DNA of 64,000 nucleotides, from NCBI GenBank assembly GCA_021442155.1, contig CM038221.1:78756494-78820493 (forward strand). Reading direction: 5' to 3'. Below the pieces are notes generated by a model that did no database searches, was not told where the DNA came from, and saw nothing but the letters and a program-made list of their open reading frames with translations. This document shows positions 36,601-48,189 of this stretch, piece by piece; the first letter of the stretch is position 1; each line of letters begins with the position of its first letter. This DNA is from Cymbidium sinense. Taxonomy: Eukaryota; Streptophyta; Magnoliopsida; Asparagales; Orchidaceae. Made by a program: the position numbers and the translations under genes.

Positions 36601-38660
36601 AATTTGGTTCATATGACTTCATTTAGGTCAAATGGGTCAAGTTTACCAATTTGACCCATTTGATCTATTTGAGCTAGGTCATTGGTAGGTTTAGGTTTGG
36701 TTAGTCATATGAAGTAGATTGGTGTCTTTATTTCCAATCAATTTTGGTTAAGTTTGAATTTGGCTCAACGTGACCCTTTTAGGTCAAGTTGGGTTCAAGG
36801 TCAATTGGGCTAGGTTAGGTCTAGTTGTCTAATTGAGGCTTTGGTCAAGTTCAACAAGTGATTTGGAATGAACTTGACCCAGTGGTTTCAATCAAGTTGG
36901 CTTAGATCAAGTTTTGACATATTTTGACTTTTTAAGGTCAAGCTGGGTCAACTTGGGTCAAGTGGCCAATTGGGATAAGTTAGGCTCAAATGTTGACTTG
37001 GTCAAGTTCAAACATTGGTCATGAATGAACTTAGATCAATGGTTTCAATCAATTTGGCCTATGGTGGCAATGTTAGGTTTCATTTTGGCTAAGTGTTGAC
37101 TTGGTCAACCCTTAGGTTTGATTTGGTTTGACCTAATTTGATTGATTGATCATCTCATGATGATTGTTGATCATGATAAGAGGCATGGGTGAGTTTGATT
37201 CAATCTAATTTGGTTAGGATTAGAATTTGGCTCATAAGGGTACTTTAGGTCACTTTGGGTCAAGTGAGCCAAGTGGGTCAACTGGCTTGGTCAAAGCTTA
37301 ATTTGAGTTTTATTGAACTTGTATATAGACTGATGATTGAAATATAAATCCATTTTCAAGTGGTTTGAAGTCAAACGGGCTTTGATTCATTTGACAATTT
37401 CAGATTCAAAGGAAGAACATGAATGGATTTGGGGTTTGATTTTTGAATTGATTTTTGATTAAGTGATTGAAGTTTGTATTTATATTTGGATTCATGATTG
37501 AAGGATTGATTGAATCATGAAGAAAATCAATTTCTTGATTTGAAGTTAATTCGGCTAAGTTCAAGATTTTGACTTGAAAGGCTTAGGTTGGATTTTGAGT
37601 GGATTTGAGTTTGATTTTGGAAGTGGTTTTAATAGTTTAAATTTATATTTCATTTATATGTGTGAATATAAATGAGAATATTAATGGGTTATGAGAAAAA
37701 CTTGATGAATTTGAAGTGATTTGATCATGATCTAGGCTAAGTCTTTAAGAGGAAATTTAAAGGACTTATGAAAGATTTGGAATTTTAGATTGGATTTTTG
37801 GATTTATTTTGATTAATTTGTATTAATATTTTATTTATATATATGAATATAAATGAGAATATAAATGGGTTATAAGAAAATTTCAAGGATTTGAATTGAT
37901 TTGAAGATAATCTAGGCTAAGTCCTTAAGGTGGAAATTAAAGATTTAGAAAAGATTTTGAATTAGGGATTTGAATTTTTAAGTTTGATTTGATTGATTTG
38001 AATTTATATTTCATTAATATATGAGAATATAAATGATAATATAAATAGTTTATGAAAAAATTTCCAAGATTTGAAGTGATTTGAGGATGCTTTTGGCTAA
38101 GTCCTTAAGGTGGAAATTAAAGACATAGAAAAGATTTTGAATTAAGGATTTAATATTTTGAGTTTGATTTGATTGATTTGAATTTATATTTCATTTATAT
38201 ATAAGAATATAAATGAGAATATAAATGGTTTATGAGAAAATTTCCAAGATTTGAAGTGATTTGAGGATGATTTTGGCTAAGTCCTTAAGAGAGGATTAAG
38301 GACTTATGAAAAGTTTTGGAATTTGAAATTTCATTCATGGATTTCAATCATGGAGTTCAATCATGGATTTCAATCATGTTGCATTGATTTGGGTTTGGAG
38401 AAAATCAAATAAAATTGATTTGGAGTTTGACTTGAAGGAAGAAAGGTGAGGAGTGGTTCAAGCTAAGGGTAGGCAAATTTTCCTAACAACTGTAAGGAAT
38501 GACCTACTCCTATGGCTAACTCTTCTAAGTCTCTAGGGCTAGGTTGAGTGTCCACCTAATCACTAGATGTGTCTTAAGACTAAGGAATTCTTAAAGTTTA
38601 AGAGAAGCCCTATGTATAAGATGGAGGGGTTGAGAGCTCTTTCTAAAAATGAGGTCAACA
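30653..38660 (-). repeat. Solo LTR D (8.0 kb) inserted in the 3' spacer of element E-C
   Basis: On the minus strand it starts TGTTGACC (38660 downward) and ends CACCATA (30659-30653), the same end as LTR B. It has no internal region of its own: spacer sequence on both sides joins up. The order GCCAC-AAATAGG at 38.67 kb and CCCTGGTGGTC at 30.64 kb is continuous in element B at about 58.07-58.1 kb. It is longer than the other LTRs because of extra units at 37.62-38.30 kb. ORFs at 31244-31574, 35260-35484 and 36113-36626 are shadows or unconserved. Confidence 0.85.
37620..38300 (-). repeat. Tandem units of about 180 bp in LTR D
   Basis: Four successive units share TTTATATTTCATTTATAT, then GAATATAAATGAGAATATAA, then GGCTAAGTCCTTAAG. 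They begin near 37.63, 37.82, 38.00 and 38.17 kb. LTRs C and E have one such unit (28.58 and 57.0 kb). LTR F has a related expansion at about 59.74-60.18 kb. Confidence 0.8.
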
Positions 38661-38665
38661 AACCT
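38661..38665. repeat. Target-site duplication, right copy, of solo LTR D
   Basis: AACCT directly after the LTR terminus GGTCAACA at 38653-38660; it matches 30648-30652. Confidence 0.7.
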
Positions 38666-40200
38666 ATTTGTGGCAAAACAAATTGAACCCAACCTAAGGG
38701 CGACTACATAGAGTGAGTCGACCTGGGGACTTATCTCAACTCAAGCATAGTCAAAAAATTCCTATAGGGAGTTCTGCTGACATTGTCCTAAAGATAGGAT
38801 GCCTGCTTGGGAAAGGGGCCACTGGGGGCTTGAATTCCTATTCCACAAGCGAATAGATTTGTTTATTCTTTTTGTTTGTTTTTTTTATCGTGGACCCTGT
38901 TGGTTTGCAAGGGATCACACTGAGAAGGAGCTTATCTCAGCCTAGACCTATCTCAGATTTACCAAACTAAGGGAGAATCTATGCATTCACTGAACAAATT
39001 CTCTAATCATAGAGGTGGTTACTAAGAAAGGGGGCCTATCCAATCCAAGAGTAACTCGGGTAGTGTCTAAATGGGGTGGCAAAGGACGTGATCCAAGTAG
39101 AGTCCCATGGGAAGGGGCCACTAAGGGATATATCCAAAACCCTAAAGAAGATAATATCTATAGGTATTTAGTGGCCAACTAAAGGAGAAAGCATGGGGAC
39201 TCACATCTGCTAAGAGTGGCGTACCCACCGGGTGAGTCGCTGTCAGCATAATGAACATCAACCAACCTAAAGTGCTTGCGACAATTATCCTAGGAAGAAA
39301 GCATCAAGGACCACATCCTCTACTTCTGAAATTGATTGAGAGTTTATCTTATTTCGACGAATCTATCGACTGGGGTGACTCTTGAGTGAATGCCATTTGA
39401 GACTTATATCAACTCAAGAGTAGTCAAGAGAAAAGGAGCCATTAGGGGACTTACCCTAAACCTCAAATATACTCGACCTAGTTAGATCATGATGGCCAGT
39501 CCAAGAAGAAAGTATGTAATGTTACATCCTCTTAAACAAAGTCAACATAGAGTAGCTTACTGGCTGAGCAGTGAGGTCTACCAAACTAATAAGGCACTCA
39601 TTAATTTGTAATGGTCAAGTTAGGAAGAAAGCATGGGGACTCACATCCACTGGACAAGTGACCACTAGGGTAGGTGACATACTAGCAAGGTTGCATGTTA
39701 GCCCAACCTAGAGCAGCTAATGAGTGAGTGCCACAAGGGGCTTGCTCCCACATTAAAATAGCCCAAGATAAAAGATATGTGTTTATTTTAGAAGGAATAG
39801 GATACCTCTCGAGTTCTCTTACACCTATCCTAAAACACACTATGGAATTGATGAAATGGTGCCATGAATGGCAGTTGTGATCCCACCAAGAAAGGATGTC
39901 GCTTGGGTTCTCTTACACCTAACTTAGTTTTGCTAGCCGAAATAGGATGCCTCTTGGGTTCTCTCACACTTATTCTAGTAGTGTCGGGGAATTATATTTA
40001 ATTTGTGTTCATGTTGTGAAAGAAGGATAGGATGCCTCTCGGGTTCTCTTACACCAACCCTAAACACGTCGTGGAGGATTAAATAGTGATTACATCCTCT
40101 CAAACATGCAAATTATGCTTTGAAAGAAGAGAATGTTTTGAAGTATTGGAATATAATTTTTGATGATAATATTTTCAAACATGATTTTATGGGTAATATT
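38666..40200 (-). repeat. 3' spacer of element E-C, part next to pol
   Basis: It is non-coding and colinear in reverse with element B at 20.7-21.7 plus 57.58-58.08 kb. It again holds four copies of the GGTGTAAGAGAACCCGAG-type motif on the minus strand (near 39.81, 39.91, 39.97 and 40.05 kb), with spacing close to that in B. Blocks with GCATGGGGACTCACATC (39190, 39630) repeat through 39.0-39.7 kb. No gene is seen. Confidence 0.78.
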
Positions 40201-41360
40201 TCTTTAAATAGTGCCCATTAATTGGAACCATCAGGTGTTCCATTTATAATCAATAAGTTGATAAGATCCTTCTTGGTAGGCCTTTTCTATGACAAAAGGG
40301 CATTCCCAAGTGGGTTCAAACTTGCCTCCCAACTTTTGACGGGCAACAATCAGTCTCTTTAGAACTAGAACAAGCTCTCCTACTTGAAAAACTCTAGGGA
40401 GGACCAGCTTGTTGTGAGCTTGAATCATTTTGGCTTTGTATAACTTGAGGTTCTAGCATGCTCATAGACGTCTCTCCTCCAAACCTTTGAGTTCTTTAAT
40501 CACAACTTGGCATTCTTCTCTATAGTGATTTTGATTACTCATTACTATCCTTGGTGATGGGAGTTGAACTTCTAAGGGTAGAATGGCTTCGGGCCCATAC
40601 ACTAAGGAGAACGAGATAGATTGAGTTGGAGTTCTGTATGTGGTGCGATGGGCCCACAAAGCTTCAACTAGCTGCTCATGCCATTATCATTTATTGTCAT
40701 CGAGTATCTTCTTTAGTATATGGATGAGAGTTTTGTTAAATGCTTCTGCTAGACCTTTTGCCCTGGGATAGTAGATAGTGGAGTATCTCCAATCTATACT
40801 ATGTCTCCTAGCAAAGCTGTTGATCTTGGTGCTCTTGAATGTAGTACCATTATCGGATATAATTTGTCAAGGCACCCTAAACCTATATACGATATGGTTC
40901 CTAAAAAATTGAAGCACATGCTAAGTTGTGATATCTTTGAGTGGGATTCCCTCCACCTACTTGTAAAAGTAGTCGGTGGCAGCTAGGATGAACCGATGAC
41001 CCTTGGAAGAAGGAAAATTGATAGGACCCACTATGTCGGTACCCCAACACTCAAATGGACATGAGGCCAATGTAGGATGTAGAATGTTAGGTGGTTGATG
41101 TAGGACCACACCATGTACTTAACACTGATGGCATCTCCTAGCCACGTTCATGCAATCTATAATCATCGAAGGATAGTAGAATCCAAGTCTCTTGATCTTT
41201 ACTTTCATCTTTAGATTGGATTGATGCGCTTCACATAGACTTGAATGTACCTCGGTCATGATCTTACAGGCTTCATGTTTATCTAAATAGTGTAACTACA
41301 TTTGATCAAAAGAATGTTAGTACAAGGTGCCATCCATAAGAGCATAGGAGAGAGCTCTCT
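40201..41360 (-). pseudogene. Element E-C: integrase (zinc finger, core, C-terminal domain), decayed
   Basis: In coding order: H-K/D-K-H-E-A and EVHSSLCEAHQ with D-C-M-N-V-A-R-R-C-H-Q-C (about 41.29-41.13 kb), a complete HHCC set; then ECWGTDIVGP (about 41.05 kb, first Asp), IISDNGTTF (about 40.85 kb, second Asp) and G-L-A-E-A-F (about 40.75 kb, Glu). The open stretch 40659-40462 continues with WAHRTTYRTPTQS and SLVYGPEAILPLEVQLP; 40428-40231 gives FQVGELVLVLKRLI and GGKFEPTWECPFVIEKAY. All three catalytic acids survive, unlike in element B, but TAG/TGA stops and frame changes between the open stretches make the gene dead. Confidence 0.87.
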
Positions 41361-42000
41361 GCTTCATATGATGGGCTTGTGATTTTTCTTAAGGTAGTTT
41401 TCTATGTTCAAGTAATCTATGAATGGTTGCCTCCAATCGTGCTCCTCATCTTTATTGGAAATGACAACCTCTCCTTCAAGAGAAAGTCTCTCGATGAGTT
41501 CAGCATCAATAAGGGATAAGACTTATCTATTTTAGACCCTTATTGGAATGGACTCATCTTCCGGACATGCCAATTCCTTGGCAAGTTTGGCCAAAGCATC
41601 TGCTAATGTGTTCTCTCCTTGAGAAACCTTGTAGATAGTGACTTCAAAGGATTTGGGCCAACAACTTCATGGTGTACTCATGGTAGTGACAAATCTTAGG
41701 TTTTATAATCTTATAAGACCCAGTAATCTGGTTGATGACCAGCTGAGAATCCCCATAGATGTTGATGTTCTTGACACAAACTGTAATGGCTAACTCCAGA
41801 CCAGTAATCAAAGCCTCATACTCAACTTCATTGTTGGTGCATGGATTGGAGAGATAGTATGAGAATCTCATCACATTGTAGTTTAGAGTTAAGAGAAATA
41901 TTCCTACCCCTACCTATCCTGGAAGAGTAGATCGTGGTTCTTCTCCTTTGTGAAAGGAAGCCGCACCATCAAAATACATCTCCCAATGGTGATTGTCAAC
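41361..42000 (-). pseudogene. Element E-C: second, archaeal-type RNase H (aRNH), decayed
   Basis: Coding order: HWEMYFDGAAS (about 41.98-41.95 kb), VGVGIFLL (about 41.91), then the open stretch 41874-41644 with NNEVEYEALITGLELA, INIYGDSQLVINQITGSYK and CHYHEYTMKLL. The D, E and D of the RNase H fold are visible. The domain is better kept than in element B, whose middle is frameshifted. Its presence after a first RNase H is the Tat-lineage mark. An in-frame TAG/TAA lies between the first two blocks, and the C-terminal part (41.6-41.4 kb) is frameshifted. Confidence 0.85.
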
Positions 42001-42420
42001 CTCCCCTAAGTTCATGATTTATTCATCGGGGAGATCTTCACTAGCGGGGAATCCGGTGAAGTGGGTGTCTTAAGAAATCCTAGTGCCGTCCTTTCACCAT
42101 AGAGGGGTATGAATGTAATATCAAATGTGAGAGAATCATGGACCAACAACGTGATACCAACCATGCCATGAGATACTACCGTGGATTTATTCATGTAATT
42201 AAGTTCACCTTATGAGAAAGCATATAATGTTGTAGCTTTTGGGATGTAAAGATTAATGCTAGCAATGTTTCTCAATAGGTGAGTAGTTTGCTTCAGCAAG
42301 GATCAAACGATGGCTGAGGTAGTAGAGAGCACTCTCCTTCCCTTCATCGTTGGCTTAGGCCAACAAAGCGCCAAGGGAGTCATCTAATATAGCAGTGTAG
42401 AGGATCAATGGCCTGCCGAG
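42001..42420 (-). pseudogene. Element E-C: first RNase H and connector, decayed
   Basis: The stretch 42194-42012 encodes LTFDITFIPLYGERTALGFL, the end of the first RNase H; the usual A-D-F-L reads L-G-F-L, so the last catalytic Asp is lost. Upstream, Q-K-L-Q-H-Y-M-L-S-H-K-V-N (about 42.24-42.20 kb) and a frameshifted D-S-L-G-A-L-like part (about 42.38 kb) match element B. Confidence 0.72.
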
Positions 42421-43320
42421 ATAGGGACTACTAGAACTGGTGGCTTCGCTAAATACTGTTTGATCTCTTCATAGGCATGCTAGCACTTGTCATCCCACTT
42501 GCACTTGGCATCCTTTTTGACAAGTGCTAAAAATGGCTTGCATCTTCTAGATAGATTGGACATAAAGCATCTTAAATATGCCAACCGCCCTTGGAAAATC
42601 TGAGTTGAGTTAGACTTCTAGGTGGTGGCATTTCTAAGATAGCTTTGATCTTTTCTAGGTCTATTTCTATTCCCTATTGGACAACATACATAAACTTCAA
42701 GTTACTCGAATGCACATGATTCATTGAGGTTAAATTATCTTAACCGGTCAAAAAATACTCTCAAGTCAAAGAGATGGTTTTCCTTTTTTTTACTTTTGAC
42801 TACTAGATCAAGAACATACCATTCAACTTGATGATGAATGAGTTCATTGAAGATCTAAGTCATTATGGTATGTAGAGCATTTTAAGGCTGAAAGGCATGA
42901 CCTTATAGCAATATATTCCAAATAGGCTTCAAAAAGTAGTGTTTCTTTTATCCTCATGGGCCATCTTTATTTGATTATAGCCAGATGACCCATCTATGAA
43001 GGAGAATATTGCATGACATGAGGCAATATCCACCATGAATTCTGGTATAGGAAGAGAAATTTATCCTTAGGACATGCCTTATTTAAGTCCCTAAAATTGA
43101 TAGGTATGTGAGTTTAGCCATTATTCTTCTTAATTGGCACGACACTGGCTAACCAGGTAGGGTATTTTTCTTTCCTGATAAAACCAACATCGATCAGTTT
43201 CTTGACTTCAGAAATGACATGTTGTTTAATTTCTAATGCATGCATCTAGGAGCTTGCTTGATAGGGTTAGCATTAGGGTATATTGTGAGTTTGTGGACTA
43301 CTACATTAGGAGATAATCTG
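42421..43320 (-). pseudogene. Element E-C: reverse transcriptase domain, decayed
   Basis: Coding order: D-V-G-F-I-R-K-E-K-YPTWLASVVPIKK (about 43.19-43.13 kb), N-F-R-D-L-N-K-A-C-P-K-D (about 43.09-43.06), a frameshifted fingers/palm part, then ELIHHQVEWYVLDLVVKS (about 42.84-42.79), and G-I-E-I-D-L-E-K-I-K-A-I-L-E-M (about 42.67-42.62). The catalytic YVDD box reads YVLD, so the first Asp is gone; element B has YVND. Both known copies are thus inactive at this site through different changes. Confidence 0.83.
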
Positions 43321-44440
43321 GGCATCTCTTCATAGCTCCATGCAAATAAATCCTTAAACTCAATCAATAGCCTAACTCAATCATTGGTTTCTTCTTCATT
43401 CAACAGAGAACTGATGTATGTAGGGCATGGATCTTTTTCTATCCTGAGGTTGATTTCTTTGAGCTTATCGATAGTTGAATGTATTTCCTTTTCAAATTAT
43501 GGAGGTGCATCTTTGATTTGGAGATCATCTAGATCATCTAAACTTTCTAAACACACTTCCTCATAAGAGTTAGTGTGGTTTGAGAAGAACCTATCAGATT
43601 CCAGATGATTGGTGACAACTAAGCAGTAATCATCATCATCGACTGAACCCACTGTACCAAATCCTAATCCTGATCTTGATTGTGTATCCCTACCTTTATT
43701 TTTCTATAGCTTCTCGAAATACTCTGACTTATTCTTGGACCATGTACAAGGAACCAATCCTTTCTTTGCAAGATTATTAACACAAGGCGAGTACCAATCA
43801 AAAGGTAATTCCATTAAATCTTTATATGAATTTTTCTCAATTTTTACATCAGCTCCTGGACTTGAGGATGATGATCCCAATAGGAATCTCTTTGGCTTGA
43901 CATTCATGGAAGACTTAGGGCTTCTTTAACTACTAAACCTTCAACTTTTTGAGTGAAAAGTGAGGTTAGAGCTAAAGTTTCCAACTGCTGCCTAATAGTT
44001 TTATATAAATCTGATTCAAATACATTCATGCTTTCTTGGAGGCCTGGTCTTAATCAGAGTCTAGCTTGAGTGTCGTCTCCAATGAAATCCACTAAGAGGG
44101 GTAGGTTGGTATGCTAATCACATGAGACTCATCCTCCGAGCTAGATTCCAAGTCTATGTGAATAGTAGGGGAACTCCTATGAATGGAACTTAACCCCTAT
44201 TGGATGGCTGCCAACCAGGGGGTCTTCCACCTCTGGAACTACCTCTGTATCTACGCCTCGCACGGTGGAGGTCAGTCATCCCATATGTATATGGAATGAA
44301 TAGTGGGTGGATTATAACATGCAACTCTTCCTCTTCCTTAGTGTCCTTTTCTCGTTCACTTGTACTTTCCTTTTCTTTTTTTTTTTTCTTTTCTTTTTCT
44401 TCTTTTCTTTTTTTTTCTTTTGCATTTGAATTTTGACCAA
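43321..44440 (-). pseudogene. Element E-C: Lys/Glu-rich protease-RT linker, decayed
   Basis: After the protease comes a run of Lys and Glu codons (about 44.43-44.35 kb; on the plus strand a CTTTTT-rich tract), then an R-R-R-Y-R-G-S-S-R-G-G-R-P-P patch near 44.25 kb and a long region without known domain. The open stretch 43907-43704 (FLLGSSSSSPGADVKIEKN; DWYSPCVNNLAKKGLVP) aligns with 17.0-17.2 kb of element B. An acidic segment at about 43.55-43.45 kb precedes RT. The plus-strand ORFs at 43384, 43735 and 44200 are shadows. Confidence 0.62.
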
Positions 44441-45230
44441 GTTCATGAGAAAAGGTGTTTTGAGGAAGATAGTAGGTCGCATCTTCATATATCTCAACCT
44501 CTCTAACTAAAAATGGCTTTTCATCTCCTTTGACAAAGTATTTGATTTCATCCCTTCTGAACTTGATGCACTGATGAAGGTTGGATGGAATCATTTTGTT
44601 CTGGTGTATCTAAGGCATACTGAGCAAAGTGGTGAATGAAGTATTCGAATCAATTATATAGAACTTGGCTTCAGTCTTCCAGTCACCTATTTCTCAAGGA
44701 AATACTATGGAACCTAAAGCCCTCTTTCCTTGTTCATTGAAACCTCTCAACATCATCCGATCTTCTCGGAGTGTAGAGATGTCAATCTTCAAGTAGGAAA
44801 GGGTCTTTAGACTCATAATGTTCATCAAAGCACTAGATCAACTAGAACCCTGGAAAGTCTAAATCTATCCATATCCACTAGTGATGTAGATGGGATGGTT
44901 GTGCTCCATTTCCCCTAGAAGAAGGTCTTCATCTGTGAATGTGACTCCCTGGGCTTCTCTTGAATAATGCGTCTCTTCTCCAACAGTGGTCAGCTGAGCT
45001 AAGCATATTTATGGATCAAGAAGAGCCTTGATTAATGATTCCTCATCTCTTTAGATAAGACAAAGGAATCATATATGTTTGGTTTAGCTGGCAACTTTCT
45101 TAGGTGAGCGAGGACATTATAATCAACTCTAGGCAGATCCTTCATAAGCATATCCATGGGTGGAGCATCTTATAGAGTGGCTTCTTGCTCATTAGTACCA
45201 ATGACTTATTTTCCCTTATCTTGAGGTGCT
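44441..45230 (-). pseudogene. Element E-C: aspartic protease region, decayed
   Basis: Coding order: ESLIKALLDP-stop-ICLAQLTTVGEE (about 45.05-44.97 kb), VTFTDEDLLLGEMEHN (about 44.95-44.90), a damaged active site in which the Asp-x-Gly motif is no longer readable before NIMSLKTLSYLKID (about 44.82-44.78), MMLRGFNEQGKRALGS (about 44.77-44.72), FYIIDSNTSFTTLL (about 44.67) and REVEIYEDATYYLPQN (about 44.50). The open stretch 44594-44190 covers the end and runs into the Lys/Glu linker. The match to element B block by block supports the call. Confidence 0.75.
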
Positions 45231-45990
45231 GCCCTAGGAGGTAGAACCTTGCCACTATGGAGGTTAACTTCAGTGATCTCTTGTGGTGGGTTAGTGGAAG
45301 ATTCTACCTACTCGTTAGGCTCATCTACAGCTTCTCCTATAAAACCCTCAGAATTAGATGATTCCAAGTCTATCTCAAGGGGTGAACCCATAATATTAAG
45401 AAAAAGAAAGTCCATTTATGAATAAAAAAGAGGTAGATCAAAGTTGTTATAAATATTATTTAGACTTGAAGAGTTTTCTAAGAGAGTAGAGTTAGACAAC
45501 CCATCAGAAGTGACATAGATGTAATTCAAACTAGCTTTATTCCTTGATTTCTTGGATTTAGAAGAAGGTACATAGTAGAAATCTAGTAAAGTAAGTGGGG
45601 TGAGGGATTTGATGCCCTCATCCATATACTGATATCTACTAGAAGAAGAGCTATGAGTAGTGGCTAAAGTAGTAGCTGCAATGGTGGAATGGAGCCTGGG
45701 TGTGGTCAATGGTTGCGCTACTTGGCTATCCCAGGAAAGTATGGGCTGCTGCTACTGAGCTCCCACTTTTCCCAAGTTATCTTTGGCAACTTGCAAACCT
45801 TCCTTGGTGTTGGAGGTTCAAGCTGCCTCAGGCACCTACAAGGAAAGTTTCTTGATTTTTGAAATAATCTTTTTAGAGGTTCGGGATAAGAAGATATCCT
45901 AACCTTCTTTAGTTTTGAGAGGATTGCATGTATCCCCAAGGATTACCTATAACTGGATGGTTGTTCTTCTATATATTCCTTTGGGATAAC
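45231..45990 (-). pseudogene. Element E-C: gag-protease linker, decayed
   Basis: Open stretches 45939-45718 (V-R-I-S-S-Y-P-E-P-L-K-R-L-F, then Pro- and Ser-rich sequence) and 45709-45416 (Ser-rich, Y-V-P-S-S-K-S-K-K-S-R-N-K) align with 14.93-15.4 kb of element B, including the F-Y-x-V-P-S-S-K-S-K-K-S segment. No known domain is present. Confidence 0.58.
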
Positions 45991-46560
45991 TATGGCACTT
46001 GACTTATAGCTATGCTCAAGCCAGCCCTTGAATGTAAAGCAATCCTCCAAAACATGGCCTAGCATGTGGTGGTAGGGGCAAAAGTTAGGATCATTGCTCT
46101 TGTCCACTTCCTAGGCTCAGGTAGCTAAAAACCATATTTCTTTAAGAGGTTCTTACTGATTTTCCTGACTACCTCCCTCTTAAATGAATATGGTTTATTT
46201 AGTTTATCTAAAAGAGTAGGTGGATGGTAGCTACTTGGCGATGGGTATGTATATCACTGTTGTGAGTATGGCTGGGGAGAAGGCAGTGAAGGCCATGGAG
46301 GCTATTGTGGCAGTCGATAGGATGGCCTAGGTGGTGGTAGAGGAGGTGGGAGTGATGCTGTGGGCAGGTCTCTCATCGATCTCTAGTTGCTTCCCTTGTC
46401 CAATCTTTGCTACTACCCGGCTTCTTCTCATAAGCTTTCTGGCTTTGACTTTGTGACTGATCTTGAAAAGGCTATTTGGCTCTCCTTGTAGACTAGACCT
46501 TGTTGATTAGCTTCTCAAATGTCTTGATGGTAAAACCTTTGAGCATGAAGGCGGGCCATG
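45991..46560 (-). pseudogene. gag: Element E-C: gag C-terminus with CxxH knuckle
   Basis: CPYHHMLGHVLEDCFTFKGW at about 46.08-46.02 kb gives the C-x2-H-x3-H-x4-C finger in full, which element B has lost in part. A frameshifted Pro/Tyr/Trp-rich linker (about 46.38-46.20 kb) lies before it. The finger would bind the element RNA in the particle. Confidence 0.77.
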
Positions 46561-47160
46561 AATATTCTTTAGTAGAATTTTAATGGCATGTTATTCAGAC
46601 AGCTGTGGTTCACATTTCATACTCAAATTGTGCCATCTGAGAATATAGTCAATGAGGGACTCACCGGGGTGTTTTTGTTCTTGTGCTATAATGAAATTTC
46701 TCGCAGTCACCCTTTATTGAGCTCCAGTAAACCTCTTAATGAAGAGTTGAGCCAACTTAGCAAAAGTCTTTACTGAACTATTGGGGAGTTCAGTGTACCA
46801 ATCAAAGGCTATGCTTGCTAGACAAAAAAATGGAAAAATAGCACATCACTACCACCGGCGTTGCAATAGTTGGCCTTGAAGTGCACTATGTGCTAGTGTG
46901 GTTCCCATTGCCATCAAAGCTCTTGAAAGAAGGAGGCACAAAACCCTTAGGAAACTGGATGGCCTCAAATATCTCTAGGTAGGGTCTACCCATTGGAACC
47001 GATGATCCTCCTCGGGCTTGCATCAATGCTTCTTTCACTTGCTACTCAACCATGAGTTTAATATCATTTTCCTGTATGAAGGTACTGTCCACTACCTTCC
47101 TATACAAGCTAGTGCTGCCCTGCTCTAATGGAGGTGAAGTCTTGGCTTGATCCAAGACAT
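46561..47160 (-). pseudogene. gag: Element E-C: gag core (Retrotrans_gag-type), decayed
   Basis: Coding order: FPKGFVPPSFKSFDGNGN (about 46.96-46.90 kb), FDWYTELPNSSVKTFAKLAQ and F-I-K-R-F (about 46.81-46.73), PGESLIDYILRWHNLSMKCE (about 46.67-46.60). These match the capsid blocks of element B at 13.8-14.2 kb. Several TAG/TAA stops interrupt it. The plus-strand ORF at 46588-46776 is a shadow. Confidence 0.8.
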
Positions 47161-48070
47161 GCAGTAACTTAATGGTCTCTACAAGTAGGATGCACTTGCT
47201 GGGTTTGGTTTGAAGTGCCAAAACTATAGCAAATCTTCCTCTTTCCCATCCTATCTATCTGTTCATCCTTGTATTTAAGTTATCGAAGGAGGTGTTGGGT
47301 TGAATGAGCTGTGTCATCCAATTCAGCCGTTACACCTTCCGAGCCATGTTGATCCCGAAGGAGGAAACCCCTGATGTCAACCATATGCACCTCTGTTGAG
47401 TCCTCCAACATATCATCTTCATTGGGATCAAAGCTAACCTTGTCTTCCTCTAAGTCAGACCACGCATACCCTAGCATTTCCTTCATCTTAATGAGATATT
47501 GTGATATGATATCATCTAGGGAGCGGTCCAACTGCACAGGTACAAATGATCATGGCTGACCGGTGGTGGGATCATGCTCATGGATAGAGATACATCTGAC
47601 CTCCCCGGCTGCTGGAATACTAATCTTGTGAGGGATATGCTCACTGGAGGATACATGCTCCTGGCTATCATCTGCCATGGGCGGAGTGCTACTCCTAGGA
47701 TGATCTATCGCCATGGGGATGACTGAACTATCTCCTTCTCCCTCTACTATTGTTATCTTTATGATCTACTGTGGTGGTGATGGTGATGGAATGACTACAA
47801 TGCTACATGGTCGCCACTCTCTCTTCACCATGGCAGTAGAAGGTCGGCGGAGCTTCTCACCTCGATTGGTGTAGATGGAATGGGATCTCTTGGTCAGCCA
47901 CAGTGGGGCTCTCTTTTCCGGATGCGCCTTCATGGCCTTTTGATGGAACTATGATGGAACTTTACTAGAGATGGTGGACATGGGTGGAATGGTGTGGGAG
48001 GCACCACTCTCTCTATGCTGAGCTCCTCTCCATGGTGGGTAGTATCAATACAATCGTATATGGCATGGGT
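47161..48070 (-). pseudogene. Element E-C: N-terminal gag region, decayed
   Basis: The stretch 47537-47280 has L-D-D-I-I-S-Q-Y, an acidic block F-D-P-N-E-D-D-M-L-E-D-S-T-E-V-H-M and a C-terminal D-T-A-H-S-T-Q-H. The part 48.07-47.56 kb is Pro/Ser/Thr-rich. Both match element B at 12.7-13.5 kb. Function unknown; by position it is the start of gag or the end of ORF1. Confidence 0.6.
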
Positions 48071-48189
48071 AATGCGCCGTGGAAAGTCCATGAGGGAGTT
48101 AACTATCTAGCATACCTTCGTCTCTCTCTGATGGTCACATGCACTGATACACGGGCCTCCCTAGCCCTCTCCTGCCTGATATGCTCTCC

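Noticed and set aside
21701..38660. LTRs C and D read as the two LTRs of one short element
   Set aside because: The sequence between them is only the last part of the 3' spacer, D has its own perfect flanking duplication, and C is closer to E than to D.
44200..44436. ORF with a Ser/Phe-rich hydrophobic tail that looks like a membrane segment
   Set aside because: It is the antisense of the Lys/Glu tract of the polyprotein linker.
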